Assembly (NCBI RefSeq): GCF_026210795.1
Contig: NC_089433.1
Span: 5,729,001-5,793,000 of the forward strand
Direction of reading: 5' to 3'
Length of the DNA stretch: 64,000 nucleotides
Origin: Rhizophagus irregularis
Lineage: Eukaryota; Glomeromycota; Glomeromycetes; Glomerales; Glomeraceae
The position numbers were made by a program, and so were the translations under genes. The notes beneath the pieces are model-generated. The model was given only the letters and a program-made list of their open reading frames with translations, ran no database searches and was not told where the DNA came from. This document shows positions 34,718 through 46,608 of this stretch, piece after piece. Each line of letters opens with the position of its first letter. Position 1 is the stretch's first letter.

Positions 34718-34930
34718 TCACTGATTGATGATTACTTTACGTTTTATAAAAAATTGTTTTAGGAGAACATAACAACATGCATATAATAATATTGCAAATA
34801 CAACTAATATTGCGATTATTACTAGATAACAGTAATTTCCGCAGTTTAACCTTTCTTTGTTATAATGTGTTAATGCCTCACTGAAAGGTAGAAAAGAAAA
34901 AGGAAGCAGTAAGATTAACAAGTATATCAT
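34718..34930 (-). CDS. Small signal-peptide plus membrane-helix protein
   Basis: This 70-residue frame starts with ATG. Residues 1-19 form a strong secretion signal (MIYLLILLLPFSFLPF then SEALT, a plausible cleavage site). A short Cys-containing loop (ERLNCGNYC) follows, then a membrane helix at about 32-58 (VIIAILVVFAILLYACCYV) and a basic tail. This suggests a tiny type I membrane protein of the secretory pathway. No family is recognised. It could be one exon of a larger gene. Confidence 0.55.
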   Translation of the reverse strand: MIYLLILLLPFSFLPFSEALTHYNKERLNCGNYCYLVIIAILVVFAILLYACCYVLLKQFFIKRKVIINQ

Positions 34931-35281
34931 ATTTGAGTACTATACGTAACTAACAATTGTTTTTAAATATCAAATTTTGTATTATTGACAACAGTATTAT
35001 TATTTTACAGGTTGTATTGTTCTGCGAAAGTACTTATGTTTAGACAATAAAATAAATTATAAGTAATCCTGATTTAATGTTGAATATTTATATCTGTATT
35101 ATCACGATCATAATAATTATAATGATTTCAATCTAATTGTATCGAAAAACAAACGTTACGACATGATACACAAACATTCCAATGGGATAATAAATATTTG
35201 AAGTGATAAAGTTAATTGTCCTTTTTTTGTTAATTTGAATCTTAATCATCAAGTATAATTAGTAACATTAATAAATTTGCA

Positions 35282-35494
35282 ATGCAAAAGTTAATTACAA
35301 AAAACATTTTTTTTAGTCAGGTGATAGAAATAAAGGTACATAGTATTTTATACAAAGTATTTTCAGTATCTGAAAGATCAATAATTAACCATCCTTATAT
35401 AGCTTTATATCAAACTATTTTTAGTAATGCTGAAATTAAAAAAATTTTAATCTCCCAAAATGTTTACGTAATACTACCATGTATAAATATTTAA
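35282..35494 (+). CDS. Possible 70-residue protein
   Basis: This ATG-started frame has a rather balanced composition (KVHSILYKVFSVSERSIINH) and lacks the Phe/Asn monotony of chance frames here. No motif, signal peptide or partner exon is seen. It may be a small gene or the remnant of one. Confidence 0.25.
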   Translation: MQKLITKNIFFSQVIEIKVHSILYKVFSVSERSIINHPYIALYQTIFSNAEIKKILISQNVYVILPCINI

Positions 35495-36635
35495 TAAAAT
35501 TGGACACTACTTTAACTATTTATTTGTTTTTCTCCCACGCCCAATTTTTGATACTTTTGTTATATTGCTTTCAAAATATTGTATTCATTATTTTTCCCAA
35601 TTTTCAAAAATAAAACAATTACTCATTTACGTATAAGTTGGAAATTGTATCAATAATTATCAATCATCTAATTAAAAATAATATCAGGTTTTTAAAATAC
35701 TGGTCATTTTGTTTAATTTGATTAACAAAACAAGCATATTCATAACATATATAAAAATAATTTATATAATTGTAATTTACGTAATATTACATAATGGCAA
35801 TAATAAACATTTAAATATTGATTTGGTATACGTAATTATTATAGAATATCATTAATATTTAATAACGCAATATTATCGCAAAACATAAAAATGTAAACCA
35901 AAACGAACAATTTAATTTTGCTGTATTTGTTTATGAAAATGATCATTTATGGTTAAGTTTTAAACTAATTTTTTTAAAACTGAATTATATAGTGTGCGAC
36001 ACTGTCTCTGCCTTTTTGAATTTTCAGAAATTCAATAAATTGCTCATATTTAAGCGCAGCTTAAAATTTAAATATTTTCTCTTAAATGATGACATGCACA
36101 CTTTCTCTCGATCGATTGCCTAATAAAAATTTCTTTCGGTTAAAATCGATTTTCATTTATAATACTTTTTAATAAAAGTACACATACACAATATTATTTA
36201 ATTAAATAAGTGTAACAATCACAATTTATTTATTTTATCAAACCGGCATCAATATAAGTCTATTTAGCTCACTGATCTAAAACGGATCATAAATTACATT
36301 TTGCTATTTATAATAAACTAAACAAAGAACAAATGCATTATGTTAGTTACCTTTGAACTTCAATTCCTTCTATTTTAGGATTGAATGGACCTTCAGATTC
36401 ATGTGTAACTTTATGAAACTCGTATTATCGTTATAATAGGAAATTAATAGTTCTCTTATCTGGGAATAATGCAATGCTGAAAACATTATAAAATTTCAGC
36501 TAATTACTTTAGTTTTTAAATGATTAAAATATATCGATATGGATCATCTTTTTCTTACTTGGGTTTGTTTATTTACAATATAGATTTTAATAATTTAAAA
36601 TAATGCATTTACTTATAAATTTTTTACATATTTAG
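35495..36635. other. A+T-rich intergenic sequence
   Basis: No gene is seen. Near 35990-36130 there is a slightly GC-richer stretch (GTGCGACACTGTCTCTGCC) of unknown meaning. An upstream exon of the gene at 36636 should lie here but cannot be placed. Confidence 0.35.
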
Positions 36636-37376
36636 AATTTGTGCTTAGAAGAGAGTAATAACTTGCAAGTAAAGTTTATTTTCGGTAAATACTCTGAAAC
36701 TAGAAAATATTGTTTGGATTGTAAAAACAATGATGAACAATTGCAGCATTTACGTGTTTTTGCAAGTGGATTTTTAGCGAAGATATACGTATCTAATAAA
36801 TTTCCTGATTTAAAAGGAAAGAAATTTGACGAAATTTGTAACGAATTGCAGGATGACATAATAAGGAGATTTTGCCAAAATAAAGATTATGAATTTTTTG
36901 AAGATGAAATATTGATTAAAAGATTATCTCGTTTCTTTGATCAAAAGTTAAATGATTACAGTAAAATATGTAAGAAATTTGTGAACGATAAAATTGTATA
37001 TTTTATTGTAAACGAAATCTATGGAAGTAGCAATAACGATAACAATAATGATAATGATAAATTATCTGAAAAGAAAACGATCAAGAAAATATTTTCTAAA
37101 CTAGAAAGTAAGGTATATTTAATCTATCAATATTAATATTTGAAGTCAAACTAACTATCGTGCATTCAACATTACTGTACCGTTAATACTTAACCAACCT
37201 CATCACTTGAATGTAATTCATAATATAAGCATTACCATTACTCAGATAAATAGTAATAATGTTAACTTTAGTTGTACGCAGTAATTTTTTTAATAAATAA
37301 ATAAACCCGTTTATTATTTAACGTTAAGGATATTTATTATTTTTAGATCATTGTGGAATATTCCGTCGTATTTTGA
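36636..37376 (+). CDS. Unknown protein, internal and last exons
   Basis: The main exon (36636-37112) opens after an acceptor ATATTTAG and encodes about 159 residues. It has a CLDC pair near its start, a helical region around KKFDEICNELQDDIIRRFC, and an Asn/Asp-rich acidic linker near its end. A donor AAG/GTATAT and acceptor TTTTTAG would join it to a short last exon (37347-37376) ending in TGA. There is no ATG at the start, so a 5' exon is missing from this model. No family is recognised, but codon content and length favour a real host gene. Confidence 0.5.
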
Positions 37377-37654
37377 ATTCAAATGATTTATCTAATGCTT
37401 ATAAAAATAACATTTCTCTAAGTAATGTAATACAAGAAATAATTTTCGGATCACTTTTTGAAAAGTCTTATCATCATTCATTTAACGTTAATTATTTTAA
37501 AATATTTAAAAATCTTATATTTTATTAGTTAGGTTTAAGATTATTTTTGTTTATTACTACATAAAATAAAATTTTATACTCAATATAAACAAATTATTGA
37601 TCTTAAAATAAAAGTATTATATTTTTAATTTTCATATCACTAGGCTTTTTGAAA

Positions 37655-37890
37655 ATGGATCATAGCCACATAATTGTTTAAGCTTTGATATTCTAATTTC
37701 TTAGTCGATTATAAATATTTTCTTAGTTTATGAACAGGTTTATTGATATTGATCATAGCCACATAATTGTGTGGCTTTGATATTCTAATTTCTCAGTCGA
37801 TTATAAATATTCTCTTAATTTATGAACAGGCTTATTGATATTGTGTGGCTTTTGATATTCTAATTTCTCAGTCGATTATAAAGTTTCCCT
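37655..37890. repeat. Tandem repeat, about three units
   Basis: Units of about 75-100 bp share GATATTCTAATTTCT.AGTCGATTATAAA and TATGAACAGG.TTATTGATATTG. The third unit is shortened. No coding capacity. Confidence 0.7.
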
Positions 37891-37905
37891 TAATTTGAGT
37901 TTTTT

Positions 37906-38667
37906 ATGAACAACTGTTTTGGATGGATTTTTGGCTTCCTATTGCTATAGAAAGTTAAGAACCTGTCTAAAGCAAGTTTAAAGAATTTTATTTCTTATAA
38001 TTAACATCGAAAATATACTTTGTCCGCCACGTGATCATTGCCTAATGAAATCGCAAATATAAATTTTTCACTCTGGAGTTCTGGCAGAACGGTTCCAAGC
38101 AGGTTTGCGCATAATTGTTTCAGACCTTTCCTTTAGTAATAATTCTTACTGAATTATTATTACCTTTTTTAGGCTAAGGTTATCATAATTTCGGCCCAGA
38201 AAGAATGCGTGCATTTTACATCACATATCAATATAAAATTCCCAACATAGATGGAATTTATAATAATTACCACACAATTGAAGCTTTTATTCTTTTGTAA
38301 AAAAAAACTTATTGGAATTTGGAAAAATTAACTATTATACTTCAAATACTTGTAACAATGAAGTTAAAATATTTGAAAAATTTCTTAGAATATTTTGAAT
38401 AATTCATGAATTATGCAATGCAAATAATTTTTGGTGCATGTATGAATTTCAAAAAAGTGATTTTGTAGTCAAAAACACAATTGTTTTTGAAAAAATCGTT
38501 GTAATCAGATTGATTCCAAATTTCTTTCAAACATTTATAATAATTTAACATTAGAATAAATAAAATGTGAAATAGATTGGAATGAATATATAAAAATTAT
38601 AAAAAATGATTTTATTAAAAAATGTATTAGAAATAAGAAGGGAGTTTTGGAATGAAAAATTATACTA
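37906..38667. other. Noncoding sequence with a decayed MITE relative
   Basis: Around 38085-38215 the blocks CAGGTTTGCGCATA and TTATCATAATTTCGGCCC...AATGCGT resemble internal parts of the MITE at 42269-42501. No complete ends can be found. The remainder is A/T-rich without genes. Confidence 0.35.
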
Positions 38668-39465
38668 TAGTGCAGAACTTCTACTTATGTATAGTAACAA
38701 TTGATTAATTATAAATTTCTAAAAAAAAAATTTTTTTATATTAAAGTAAAAAATTTAACTGATAGTTTTTATAGATATGATCATTAGCTTTAAAAATTAT
38801 CAGTTATTTTTTTTCTAAATAAAATTTTGGCTAAGTTTTAGCTGTTTAAAAATCTGTAATTTAATTATACTGACCAAATTTAGTTAAAATTGAGACTAGT
38901 CTAATTTTTGCATTACAGATCTTTTTTAGCAACATTTAATATAATATTAATTGTTATTATACTTCAGATTTTTTTTCAATATGCTAAGAAGAAAAAAAAG
39001 TTCTAATATTGCAAAAAAAAAAAATTAATAAACAAAATTGTTTAAATATAGGTCAATTTAATGTTATAAATAATGATATTTAAAAGACAGTTTAGATGAT
39101 AAATTTATACACAAAAGAATTCAAAAACTAAAGTAATTTTACTTTAATTTGGTTAAAAAATGCACATAATAAAATATAAATCTCATTATCATATACCTGA
39201 TTTATCAGTTTATAATGAAATATAATAAACAAATATATTATATAAATTTTTATATCATATAATTAATAAAATCTTAATTTCTGATTGGCTAATATATGTA
39301 TCACGTGATGCTTACATAATCTAAAAATTGAGACTTTTTTTTTAATTTTTAAATCAATTCCTTTTAACAAATAGAATTCAATTCTTTTTATAAAATTAAA
39401 ATTCAATCATAGAATCAAATTTTATTTAAATTTTTTTAAGTTTCTATTATAGAGGTTCTGCACTG
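38668..39465. mobile_element. TA-flanked inverted-repeat element, about 800 bp
   Basis: The ends are TAGTGCAGAACTTCTA on the left and the inverse of CAGTGCAGAACCTCTA on the right, both bordered by TA. This fits a non-autonomous Tc1/mariner relative. The interior is A/T-rich without a transposase. The two ends differ by a few bases, so it is older than the perfect-ended elements. Confidence 0.6.
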
Positions 39466-39611
39466 TAGTTTAATTTATTATGCGAGATTCTTTAAATAAG
39501 TCAATAATTAACGTTAATATAATTGATTTTAACTTCTTTATACCAAAGTTAAACATATTAACTTACGTTTTCTTTTTTCACAAAATACTATTAAAATTAA
39601 CGTAATACCTA

Positions 39612-39766
39612 TATCTGATAAAAAAGTACAAGGCTGTACTTTGACTGTGATACATAATATTGTATGTATTACAGAATGTGGATTTTAATAAAAAAGTACA
39701 AACCTTGTCCTTTTTTCTTTGTAAAAACAAAGTACAACCTTGTACTTTTTTTTATCAGATATAAGT
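39612..39766. repeat. Small palindromic element
   Basis: TATCTGATAAAAAAGTACAA on the left is mirrored by TTGTACTTTTTTTTATCAGATA on the right over about 155 bp, and the arms contain further AAGTACAA/TTGTACTT stems. The target duplication is unclear. It overlaps the short frame at 39664, which is not believed. Confidence 0.5.
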
Positions 39767-39944
39767 ACAAGTTTTTTTTATCACATTTTATTTATATGGA
39801 TTTATTTTTGTATGATACGTTCAAATTTTTCCTTTCAAATACCTCATCCGTTCACTCCATAAAATTTTAAATACTTGTTATTTTTCAATATGTCTTCATT
39901 AATGAATCTGTCTTTTAAACAAATATGCACAGAAATTACTTTTA

Positions 39945-40330
39945 AAAATGACCTCGCATTGACCCACAATAGAACCTTTAAAAGTGACCTCACGTTGACC
40001 AGCGCGAGGGAACCTTTTTAAAAGTTACCTCGCATTGAAACGTGCGAAGGAACCTTTTCTTTAAAAAGTTACCTCGCATTGAAACGTGCGAGGGAACCTT
40101 TCCTTTAAAAGTTACCTCACATTGAAACGTGTGAGGAAACCTTTTTAAAAGTTACCTCACGTTAACCCGCGCAAGGGAACCTTTTTAAAAGTTACCTCGC
40201 ATTGAAACGCGCGAGGGAACCTTTTCTTTAAAAAGTTACCTCACATTGAAACGCGCGAGGGAACCTTTTTAAAAGTGACCTTACATTGAAACGCGCGAGG
40301 GTACCTTTTTAAAAATGACCTTGCCATTAT
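39945..40330. repeat. Minisatellite of about ten 40-bp units
   Basis: Units contain TTACCTCGCATTGAAACG and GCGAGGGAACCTTTTTAAAAG, repeated every 38-46 bp with small changes. CCTCGC...GCGAGG within each unit forms a hairpin. A short stretch at about 45113 (AAAGTAACCTCGCAAAG) is similar. No coding capacity. Confidence 0.8.
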
Positions 40331-40517
40331 AAATTTTGACATTAAAAATAAAAATTTATTTTAAATTCTTCAGAATCAAAATGGTCCAACTTCTCTTTAA
40401 ACACAAAAAAAATGTAAAATACATGTAAGTTGTAAGTATAAGATTGTAATATAGTACTGATATCGGTATATGATATTTAAGATAAACCATTTTTTTTAGA
40501 AAAAGAAAGTCAATGTT

Positions 40518-41507
40518 TAGAGCTCCGAATGGGTCAGGTCAAGTCAGGTTAATTGATAAACCTGACCTGAAATTTTTTTTCAGGTCAGGTCAGGTCAGGT
40601 TATATCAGGTTGTCTGTTTGACCTGACCTGACCTGAAACCTGATTAAGTATTGAAAAAAAACGGTACAAAACTTTTTTTTTTTTAATATAACATTATGAA
40701 AAAAATGTTTTCGCAACGTTATTATTGAAATATCAAAAAAAAAATGTTACGAAACATTTTTTTAATATAATATTATGAAAAAACGTTTTCGCAACGTTTT
40801 TTCTCGAAATATTGCGATTCAACATTTTTATATTAAAATCATATAAAAAAGTGAATCCCAATACTGCAATTCACTTTTTTTATATAGAATTAATATAAAA
40901 AAAGTGAGTTGCGGTATTGCGATTCACTTTTTTATATTGATTTTGTATAAAAAAAGTGAGTTGCGGTATTGCGATTCACTTTTTTATATTGATTTCATAT
41001 AATAAAAGTGAGTTGCGGTATTGCGATTCACTTTTTTATATTGATTTCATATAATAAAAGTGAGTTGCGGTATTGCAATTCACTTTTTTATATTGATTTC
41101 ATATAATAAAAGTGAGTTGCGGTATTGCGATTCACTTTTTTATATAGATTCTATATAAAAAAAGTGAGTTGCGGTATTGCAATTCACTTTTTTTATATAG
41201 AATTAATATAAAAAAGTGAATCCCAATATCGCAACTCACTTTTATTATACGAAATCAATATAAAAAAGTGAATCGCAATACCGCAACTCACTTTTTTTAT
41301 ATAGAATCTATATAAAAAAGTGAATCGCAATACTGCAACTCACTTTTATTATATAGTAGAATCAATAGTTTCAGGTTAACAGGTCAATCAGGTCAGGTCA
41401 ATCTTCATACCTGACCTGAATTTTTTTTAAAAATCTCATACCTGACCTGAATTTCAGGTCAGGTCAGGTCAGGTTACCTGAATTTGGCTGACCTGTTCGG
41501 AGCTCTA
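40518..41507. mobile_element. hAT-type foldback element, 990 bp
   Basis: The ends are TAGAGCTCCGAA and its inverse, flanked by the 8-bp duplication TCAATGTT. They resemble the ends of the element at 30202 (TAAAGCTCCGAA), so the two families are related. Subterminal DNA is filled with TCAGGTCAGG/CCTGACCTGA repeats, likely binding sites for an absent transposase. The centre is the palindromic array listed separately. Confidence 0.85.
40840..41355. repeat. Array of about ten hairpin units inside the foldback element
   Basis: Each 50-57 bp unit holds AAAAAGTGA.TTGC.(A/G)TA.TGC.ATTCACTTTTTT, itself nearly self-complementary. Left units read GTGAGTTGCGGTATTGCG; units right of about 41200 read the inverse, so the whole array is an inverted repeat of hairpins. 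Left units from 40898 to 41150 are almost identical, pointing to recent expansion. Confidence 0.8.
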
Positions 41508-42268
41508 TCAATGTTAAATTTTAAGCCTTACAAACTTTTTAAATTATATTTCTATTTAGGAAATCATAAATCGTGAAAGTACGTTGCGTATTACTTCAAC
41601 AATCTAGCTGAGTCGTTATCTTGTTGACCTAATATTAAAGCGTGGAAATCTATGGTAAATCCATCACGTAATGAATCAACAAGTTAAATATACACAACTT
41701 TGTGTAATCTATTTGTATTAAATGACGCATTTATATATGTCAAATGAACGCTCATATTTTTACTTTAAAGCTTTTTTTTAAAGAAAACTAATTAATATAA
41801 ACAGTGAATGCGCTGGGTGTGATGCTGAAGCCATTTTGAGTTGGAAAATCACGTAATCTTTTGATTCTCTTAGAGCTTATCATCGATTTGTTAATATTTA
41901 TGATACAAGATTTTATCAGCTTCACATAAAATATTTATGATACAAGATAAAGAATTTTTTAACTAAAACAAAATTGCACAATTAAGTAAAATTAAGTTAT
42001 CTCTGAATGCTACCTGAAATTGTGTATTTTAGATTTAGCCTTTATTAATTTTAGATTTTTATAGAAATATTGTGATCTCTATATTATATTTCATATTAAA
42101 CCAATTAGTACTAATTATTTGTTGAATTAAAATATTTTGTTAAACATATTGATATTTAAAAATTCATAAAATGTTTTAATTAAAATACTTGTGTCAATTG
42201 TTGATTTATGGCATAAACTAGTTAAATTAAAATGGCAAGATAACTATAGATTTATTTATTGTTTGACT
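41508..42268. other. A+T-rich intergenic sequence
   Basis: I see no gene and no repeat structure here beyond short A/T runs. Confidence 0.4.
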
Positions 42269-42501
42269 AGGACCCAGAAATATATATAAAAGGGTCAGGT
42301 TTGAGTTTGCGTATTTTGAACTAAAAAAGTCATGAAAATCTTTCCTTTTTTAGATAATTTTTGATAATGCCAGTCAGACTTTTATTTCCTATTATAGTAA
42401 CCGACTGGCATTATCATAATTCTGGCCCTGAAAAAATGCGTACAGCTCATAGTAAAAAATTTTTTTCATCACCTGACCCCTATATATATATTTCTGGTCC
42501 T
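42269..42501. mobile_element. MITE, 233 bp, 8-bp target duplication
   Basis: The ends AGGACCCAGAAATATATATA and the inverse (TATATTTCTGGTCCT) are flanked by GTTTGACT on both sides. An 8-bp duplication fits hAT-type insertion. ATAATGCCAGTC near the centre pairs with GACTGGCATTAT, forming an inner stem. A decayed relative may lie near 38.1 kb. Confidence 0.75.
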
Positions 42502-42539
42502 GTTTGACTTATTGTTAGACATTATTGACATATAAAATA

Positions 42540-43200
42540 ATAATAACTCTGAAAAATATGATTCAATTATATATGAATTATGCTGTTTGTCACAATGCAG
42601 ACACTATTTTATTCTGCAATAGATTCAAAAATTTCTAAAATTTTAAATAAGCGATTTGTTTTTTTGTGATACTTCCACGATGTTAACTGAATTTGTGAGA
42701 ATATTTCTCAATTGAGCTTTTTGTCACAATGCGAACACTTACGCTTTCGGTTAAATTAAAATACAAATTCTAATTTTTGTAACTTCAATCAAAATTAAAT
42801 CTAAAACAATTTGAAAAATATGATTCAATTATATGTGAAGTAGGCTGTCTGTCAAAATGCAGATACTTACGCTTTTACCTAATTTTGCAATGAATCCACA
42901 AATTTTTAAAATTTAAAACAAAGCGATTTGTTTTCTTGTGATTCTTTCACAATATTAATCGTATTTGCGAGAATTTTTTTCAATTAAGCTATTTATCACG
43001 ATGCAAACACTTACGCTTTCACCTAAATTAAAATGCAAATTCTAATTTCTATAATTTAAATTAAATTTAAATTTAAATAAATATGACTTAAACATATAAT
43101 GATAAATATAAGAAATACGATACAATTATAAATTATGTGAATTGAGCTGTCTGTCACAATGCAAACACTTATACTTTTACCTAATTATGTTTAAAATGTA
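42540..43200. repeat. Tandem repeat, about two and a half units of 270 bp
   Basis: The units share CTGT.TGTCACAATGCA.ACACTTACGCTTTTACC and AAAGCGATTTGTTTT.TTGTGAT. Each unit carries two versions of the TGTCACAATGC block. Divergence between units is moderate. No credible frame. Confidence 0.65.
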
Positions 43201-43320
43201 TTTTTTCAAAAATTTTACTTGGATTTATTAATTTAAGGAATATAAATAAATGTATTAAAAGTTTAAGACAAAAAAAAAGATAAAACAAAAAAGATTTTTT
43301 ATTTTAAGACTAGTCAGGAG

Positions 43321-43564
43321 TAAGGTTGCTTGTCTAAACCTCTTCAAAATCCTACGATTAGTTTTGTCAAAATTTTACTATAGATTTATTATAGTTTCGG
43401 CAGAGTTTCGGCAGTTTCAGCATTTATAATAAGTTTCGGCAGTTTCGCCTTTCTCCAAAGTTTCGCCAGTTTTTTAATATAACTTTAATATAGTTTCAGC
43501 AGAATTTCGCTTTTCGGCAAAACACCATCTTGCCTAAACCCCTAGGTTTCGGCAAGCAACCTTA
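43321..43564. mobile_element. hAT-type MITE, TAAGGTTGCTTG family, copy 2
   Basis: This 244-bp copy has TAAGGTTGCTTG/CAAGCAACCTTA ends and the exact 8-bp duplication GTCAGGAG (43313-43320 and 43565-43572). It lies in the opposite orientation to copies 1 and 3 and lacks the nested MITE. Confidence 0.88.
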
Positions 43565-43589
43565 GTCAGGAGAGTATATATATATATAT

Positions 43590-44035
43590 TTTTTTTCAGG
43601 AAGAAGTAACCAATGAAGAGTACATAATAGAAGTAACAACTATTTCTAGCGGATAACTATATTATTATGAATGCTGAGGTTATATATCCCTTCAACAGTA
43701 CCTTACCCTCTGGGCGAAACTACGCTAACAGTAAAACAACACTACTGACAATGGGAAAATGAGAAAAGATAAAATATAAAACGCTCCTAACAATAAATCT
43801 ATATAAAAAAATTAGTAAGTTATCAGTAGATGTTAGAGTATGGTAAAAAAATGCTCGTCGGACTTATATGTGAAATAAAAATAAATTGTGAAAATATTGA
43901 AGTGAGTTTGTGACAGATCGTTGTTAAGAGATGATAACCATGGTAAGTTGTGTAGAAAATTTGAGGACGTGAGGTATATCCATTAATTGTTATTTTCATT
44001 ATGTCTTCTGGAGTCATTTAGCGGGCAATGATAGT
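43590..44035 (-). repeat. Dispersed repeat, copy A
   Basis: About 450 bp align by eye with 48600-49060: GAAGTAACAACTAT, CAGTAAAAC.AC.CTAC, CTTATATGTGAAATAAAAATAA and CTTCTGGA.TCATTTAG. Read on the minus strand a partial protein is shared (GYTSRPQIFYTTYHGYHLL here, decayed in copy B). It may be a retroposed gene piece or an unknown repeat. No TSD is evident. Confidence 0.55.
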
Positions 44036-45371
44036 GATCGTAATAATTTGTATTGTTGAGAGATCATCTTCTTTTAAAAGAATCCCGTTGTTTTAATTTT
44101 TGGCTTTTTTAAATAATACACTGCACAACTGGCAATAAAAAGTACTTACGTAGACAGGTAGACAACTACAGAAAATTTATTTTTATTTATTTACGTCAAT
44201 AATGTTTAGAAATTGAATAAATTATACTAGTTGCCATAATTAGAGTAATCCAAACCAACTATCCAATACTCTTGTTATCACAAACTTTATGTTATTTAAA
44301 TTATTAATGTATAAAATAAATCAAAAATCTAATTTTATTTTTGAACAAATTCGAACTCTTGCAATTTTGAATTACATGATCAGATAATATTAATAATAAA
44401 ATCAATAATAATGCTTTTATAGTCTTTAACTACCAACTGAAGCTTCTCAATTTATCAAAATATTTTTGATTTGATATGTTAGTTAGAAATATCTCAAATA
44501 AAACTGAAGTGTAAATAAATTTAAAGTATCCAAATTATCACATTGTGAAATCCAGCCTAAAGAATTTATACGAATTATTCGAGAATCAACAAATTCAATT
44601 TATATTTAATAAGTGTTTTCTTTTAATTAATGCTTCCTCAATTTCAATATAAACATCGTCAATTCCATATAACAATTGAATTTCAAGATTTTGTTGCAAT
44701 TCAAAGTAGAAATTTTTAGATCGTAACCTAAGTTCCAGCTAAAAAATTCATATATTTAATATTTTCTGCAATATTAAGCAAATAACAAATAACAATTACT
44801 TACATTTTTTAAATTATTACAAACAACGTTAATTACAAAAAATTTTAAATTGCACTATTGCTCTTACATAACCATTTTTTTTTTATTATAAAAAAGTCTC
44901 GTCAACATAATTTCTGTCCAATAACGAAATATTATGATACATTTGTGAATATGATAAAAAATTTAGCAGGGAGAATAACAATATTAGATTTAGCTAAATC
45001 CATTCAAACATCTGGCCAATAAAATTCAGAATTAATCACGTGACATGAAATCACAAAAATAATTTTTAATATTATCGAGTCGAATAATAAAATTTGAACA
45101 TAATCCTGCACAAAGACACCTTCCAAAGTAACCTCGCAAAGATCCTGCGTGAAATAACCTTACAAAATGTTCTAATTTTATTTTGCGAAAAAGTTTAATA
45201 TGGCTATCTAATATCTGGTATAGAGTATAGACACTTAATTAATAAACTTCAAAATTATGAAAAATTAAATACTTATAACCACAATAATAATTACAAAAAT
45301 GTTTAAAATAAAAAAATATAAACAGTTATAAAAATTGCAATAAAGAAATTTATTTCACATGTTAAAAATCG
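44036..45371. other. Intergenic sequence with a possible LRR gene relic
   Basis: Most is A/T-rich and noncoding. On the minus strand at about 44400-44760 a decayed frame (ELRLRSKNFYFELQQ, IEIEEALIKRKHLL) resembles the leucine-rich-repeat exons of F-box-type genes seen at 55.4 and 62 kb, but with several stops. Near 45113 two short CCTCGCAAAG-like blocks echo the minisatellite at 39945. Confidence 0.35.
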
Positions 45372-46192
45372 TTATACATCCTCATCATTATCACTTTCTT
45401 CTATATTTTCTATATTTAATTCTTTTAAAAGTTCATCCCATTTTTCATTTTTTATGTCAAGTAAATAAGATGGTCCAATATCACAAACTTGCCATTTTCT
45501 TTTTACACAACTTTTAGCTATTATATAAAAACGATTTGATAATGTTTTGATTCTAGTTCTTTTTTTCTTATTATTGATTAAATCAATTATTATTTTCTTG
45601 ACAAATTTTTTATCGTTATAATATCTTAAAAAATAAAGATTTAGTAAATTCCTATAATAAGACACACCTTTACTTCGATTATTTAAAATATCTAAAATAT
45701 TTCCAATTTTAATTTTAATTTCAAACTCTTCGAGTACTTTTTGAAATCCAGAAAACTCTTCGAATATTTCAATATCATCTTCGACATTTACTTTATTATA
45801 ATTTAAAAACGTGCGAAATTTATCGTAAATCTCAATTTGTGTCGCTTTCCCTCTACTTTTAATTTTATAATTTTTTTTACGTTTTATTTGTCGTACAATT
45901 TGCTTAAACGTATCATCTAATTAATAATAAAAAAAAGAAAAAAAAATTAATAAAAATAATTAATAATAATATAATTATAAAAACAATTGTTATAATTACC
46001 AAAAAATGATTCCGCATTTAATATTTTAGTAAATTCATTAAGGTCAGAGTCTACCCACTCATTATTTTTTTTTTCATAAAAATTGCCTTTAAAATAAGCA
46101 TTATTGTTACTAACAATAGTAGTTTCATTATTTTGTGATAATTTTGTTAGTAAACCTTTGTCATTTGATGAGAGACTTTGCGTATTCATCAT
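45372..46192 (-). CDS. Unknown 245-residue protein, two exons
   Basis: Exon 1 runs 46192-46000 and exon 2 45916-45372; the 83-nt intron has GTAATT at the donor and ATTAATTAG at the acceptor. Joined length is 738 nt, exactly 246 codons. The N-terminal part is Asn/Ser-rich (MMNTQSLSSNDKG); the rest is basic and helical (RQIKRKKNYKIKSRGK), with a segment KKKRTRIKTLSNRFY and a strongly acidic end (EESDNDEDV). No signal or membrane helix. The basic-then-acidic layout hints at a nuclear protein, but no family is recognised. An earlier in-frame start at 46243 exists; the tandem ATGs at 46192 and 46189 fit better. Confidence 0.68.
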
Positions 46193-46608
46193 TAAAGTAC
46201 GGATGTGGAAATACTTGTGGAAATTCAAACTATATTTATACAAAAAATAATTTTTAAAAATGACGTAATTTTAAGGGGCAAACAATTACTAACCATGTGT
46301 CCATGTCACGCGATTTCAGTGGAAGAATTATTGAATTGTAGTCACATTACAAAACTTTTTGCTTTTACCACAAATTCGGAAGTAATCTCTTTTAAATAAA
46401 AGTTGGTGAAAGTTTCTAAAGATTTCGTGTTTAAAAAATTTCAATTAAAATCACGTGTCATGAAACTTTACGTCAAACACGTGATTCAAGTAAACATTTT
46501 TTTTATTGGTGTTCTAAACCAGTTGGAAATTTGCTTTTTGGGCGTAAACAAAATATTATTTAAACCACTCTATTAAGTCTACAAAATTTGATTACAACTT
46601 TCGTTAAT

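Noticed and set aside
39664-39870. 68-codon forward frame
   Set aside because: It overlaps a palindromic repeat and is Phe/Tyr/Lys-monotonous.
42540-43200. Repeat units considered as a CRISPR array
   Set aside because: Units are about 270 bp, diverged throughout, and lack constant repeats separated by unique spacers.
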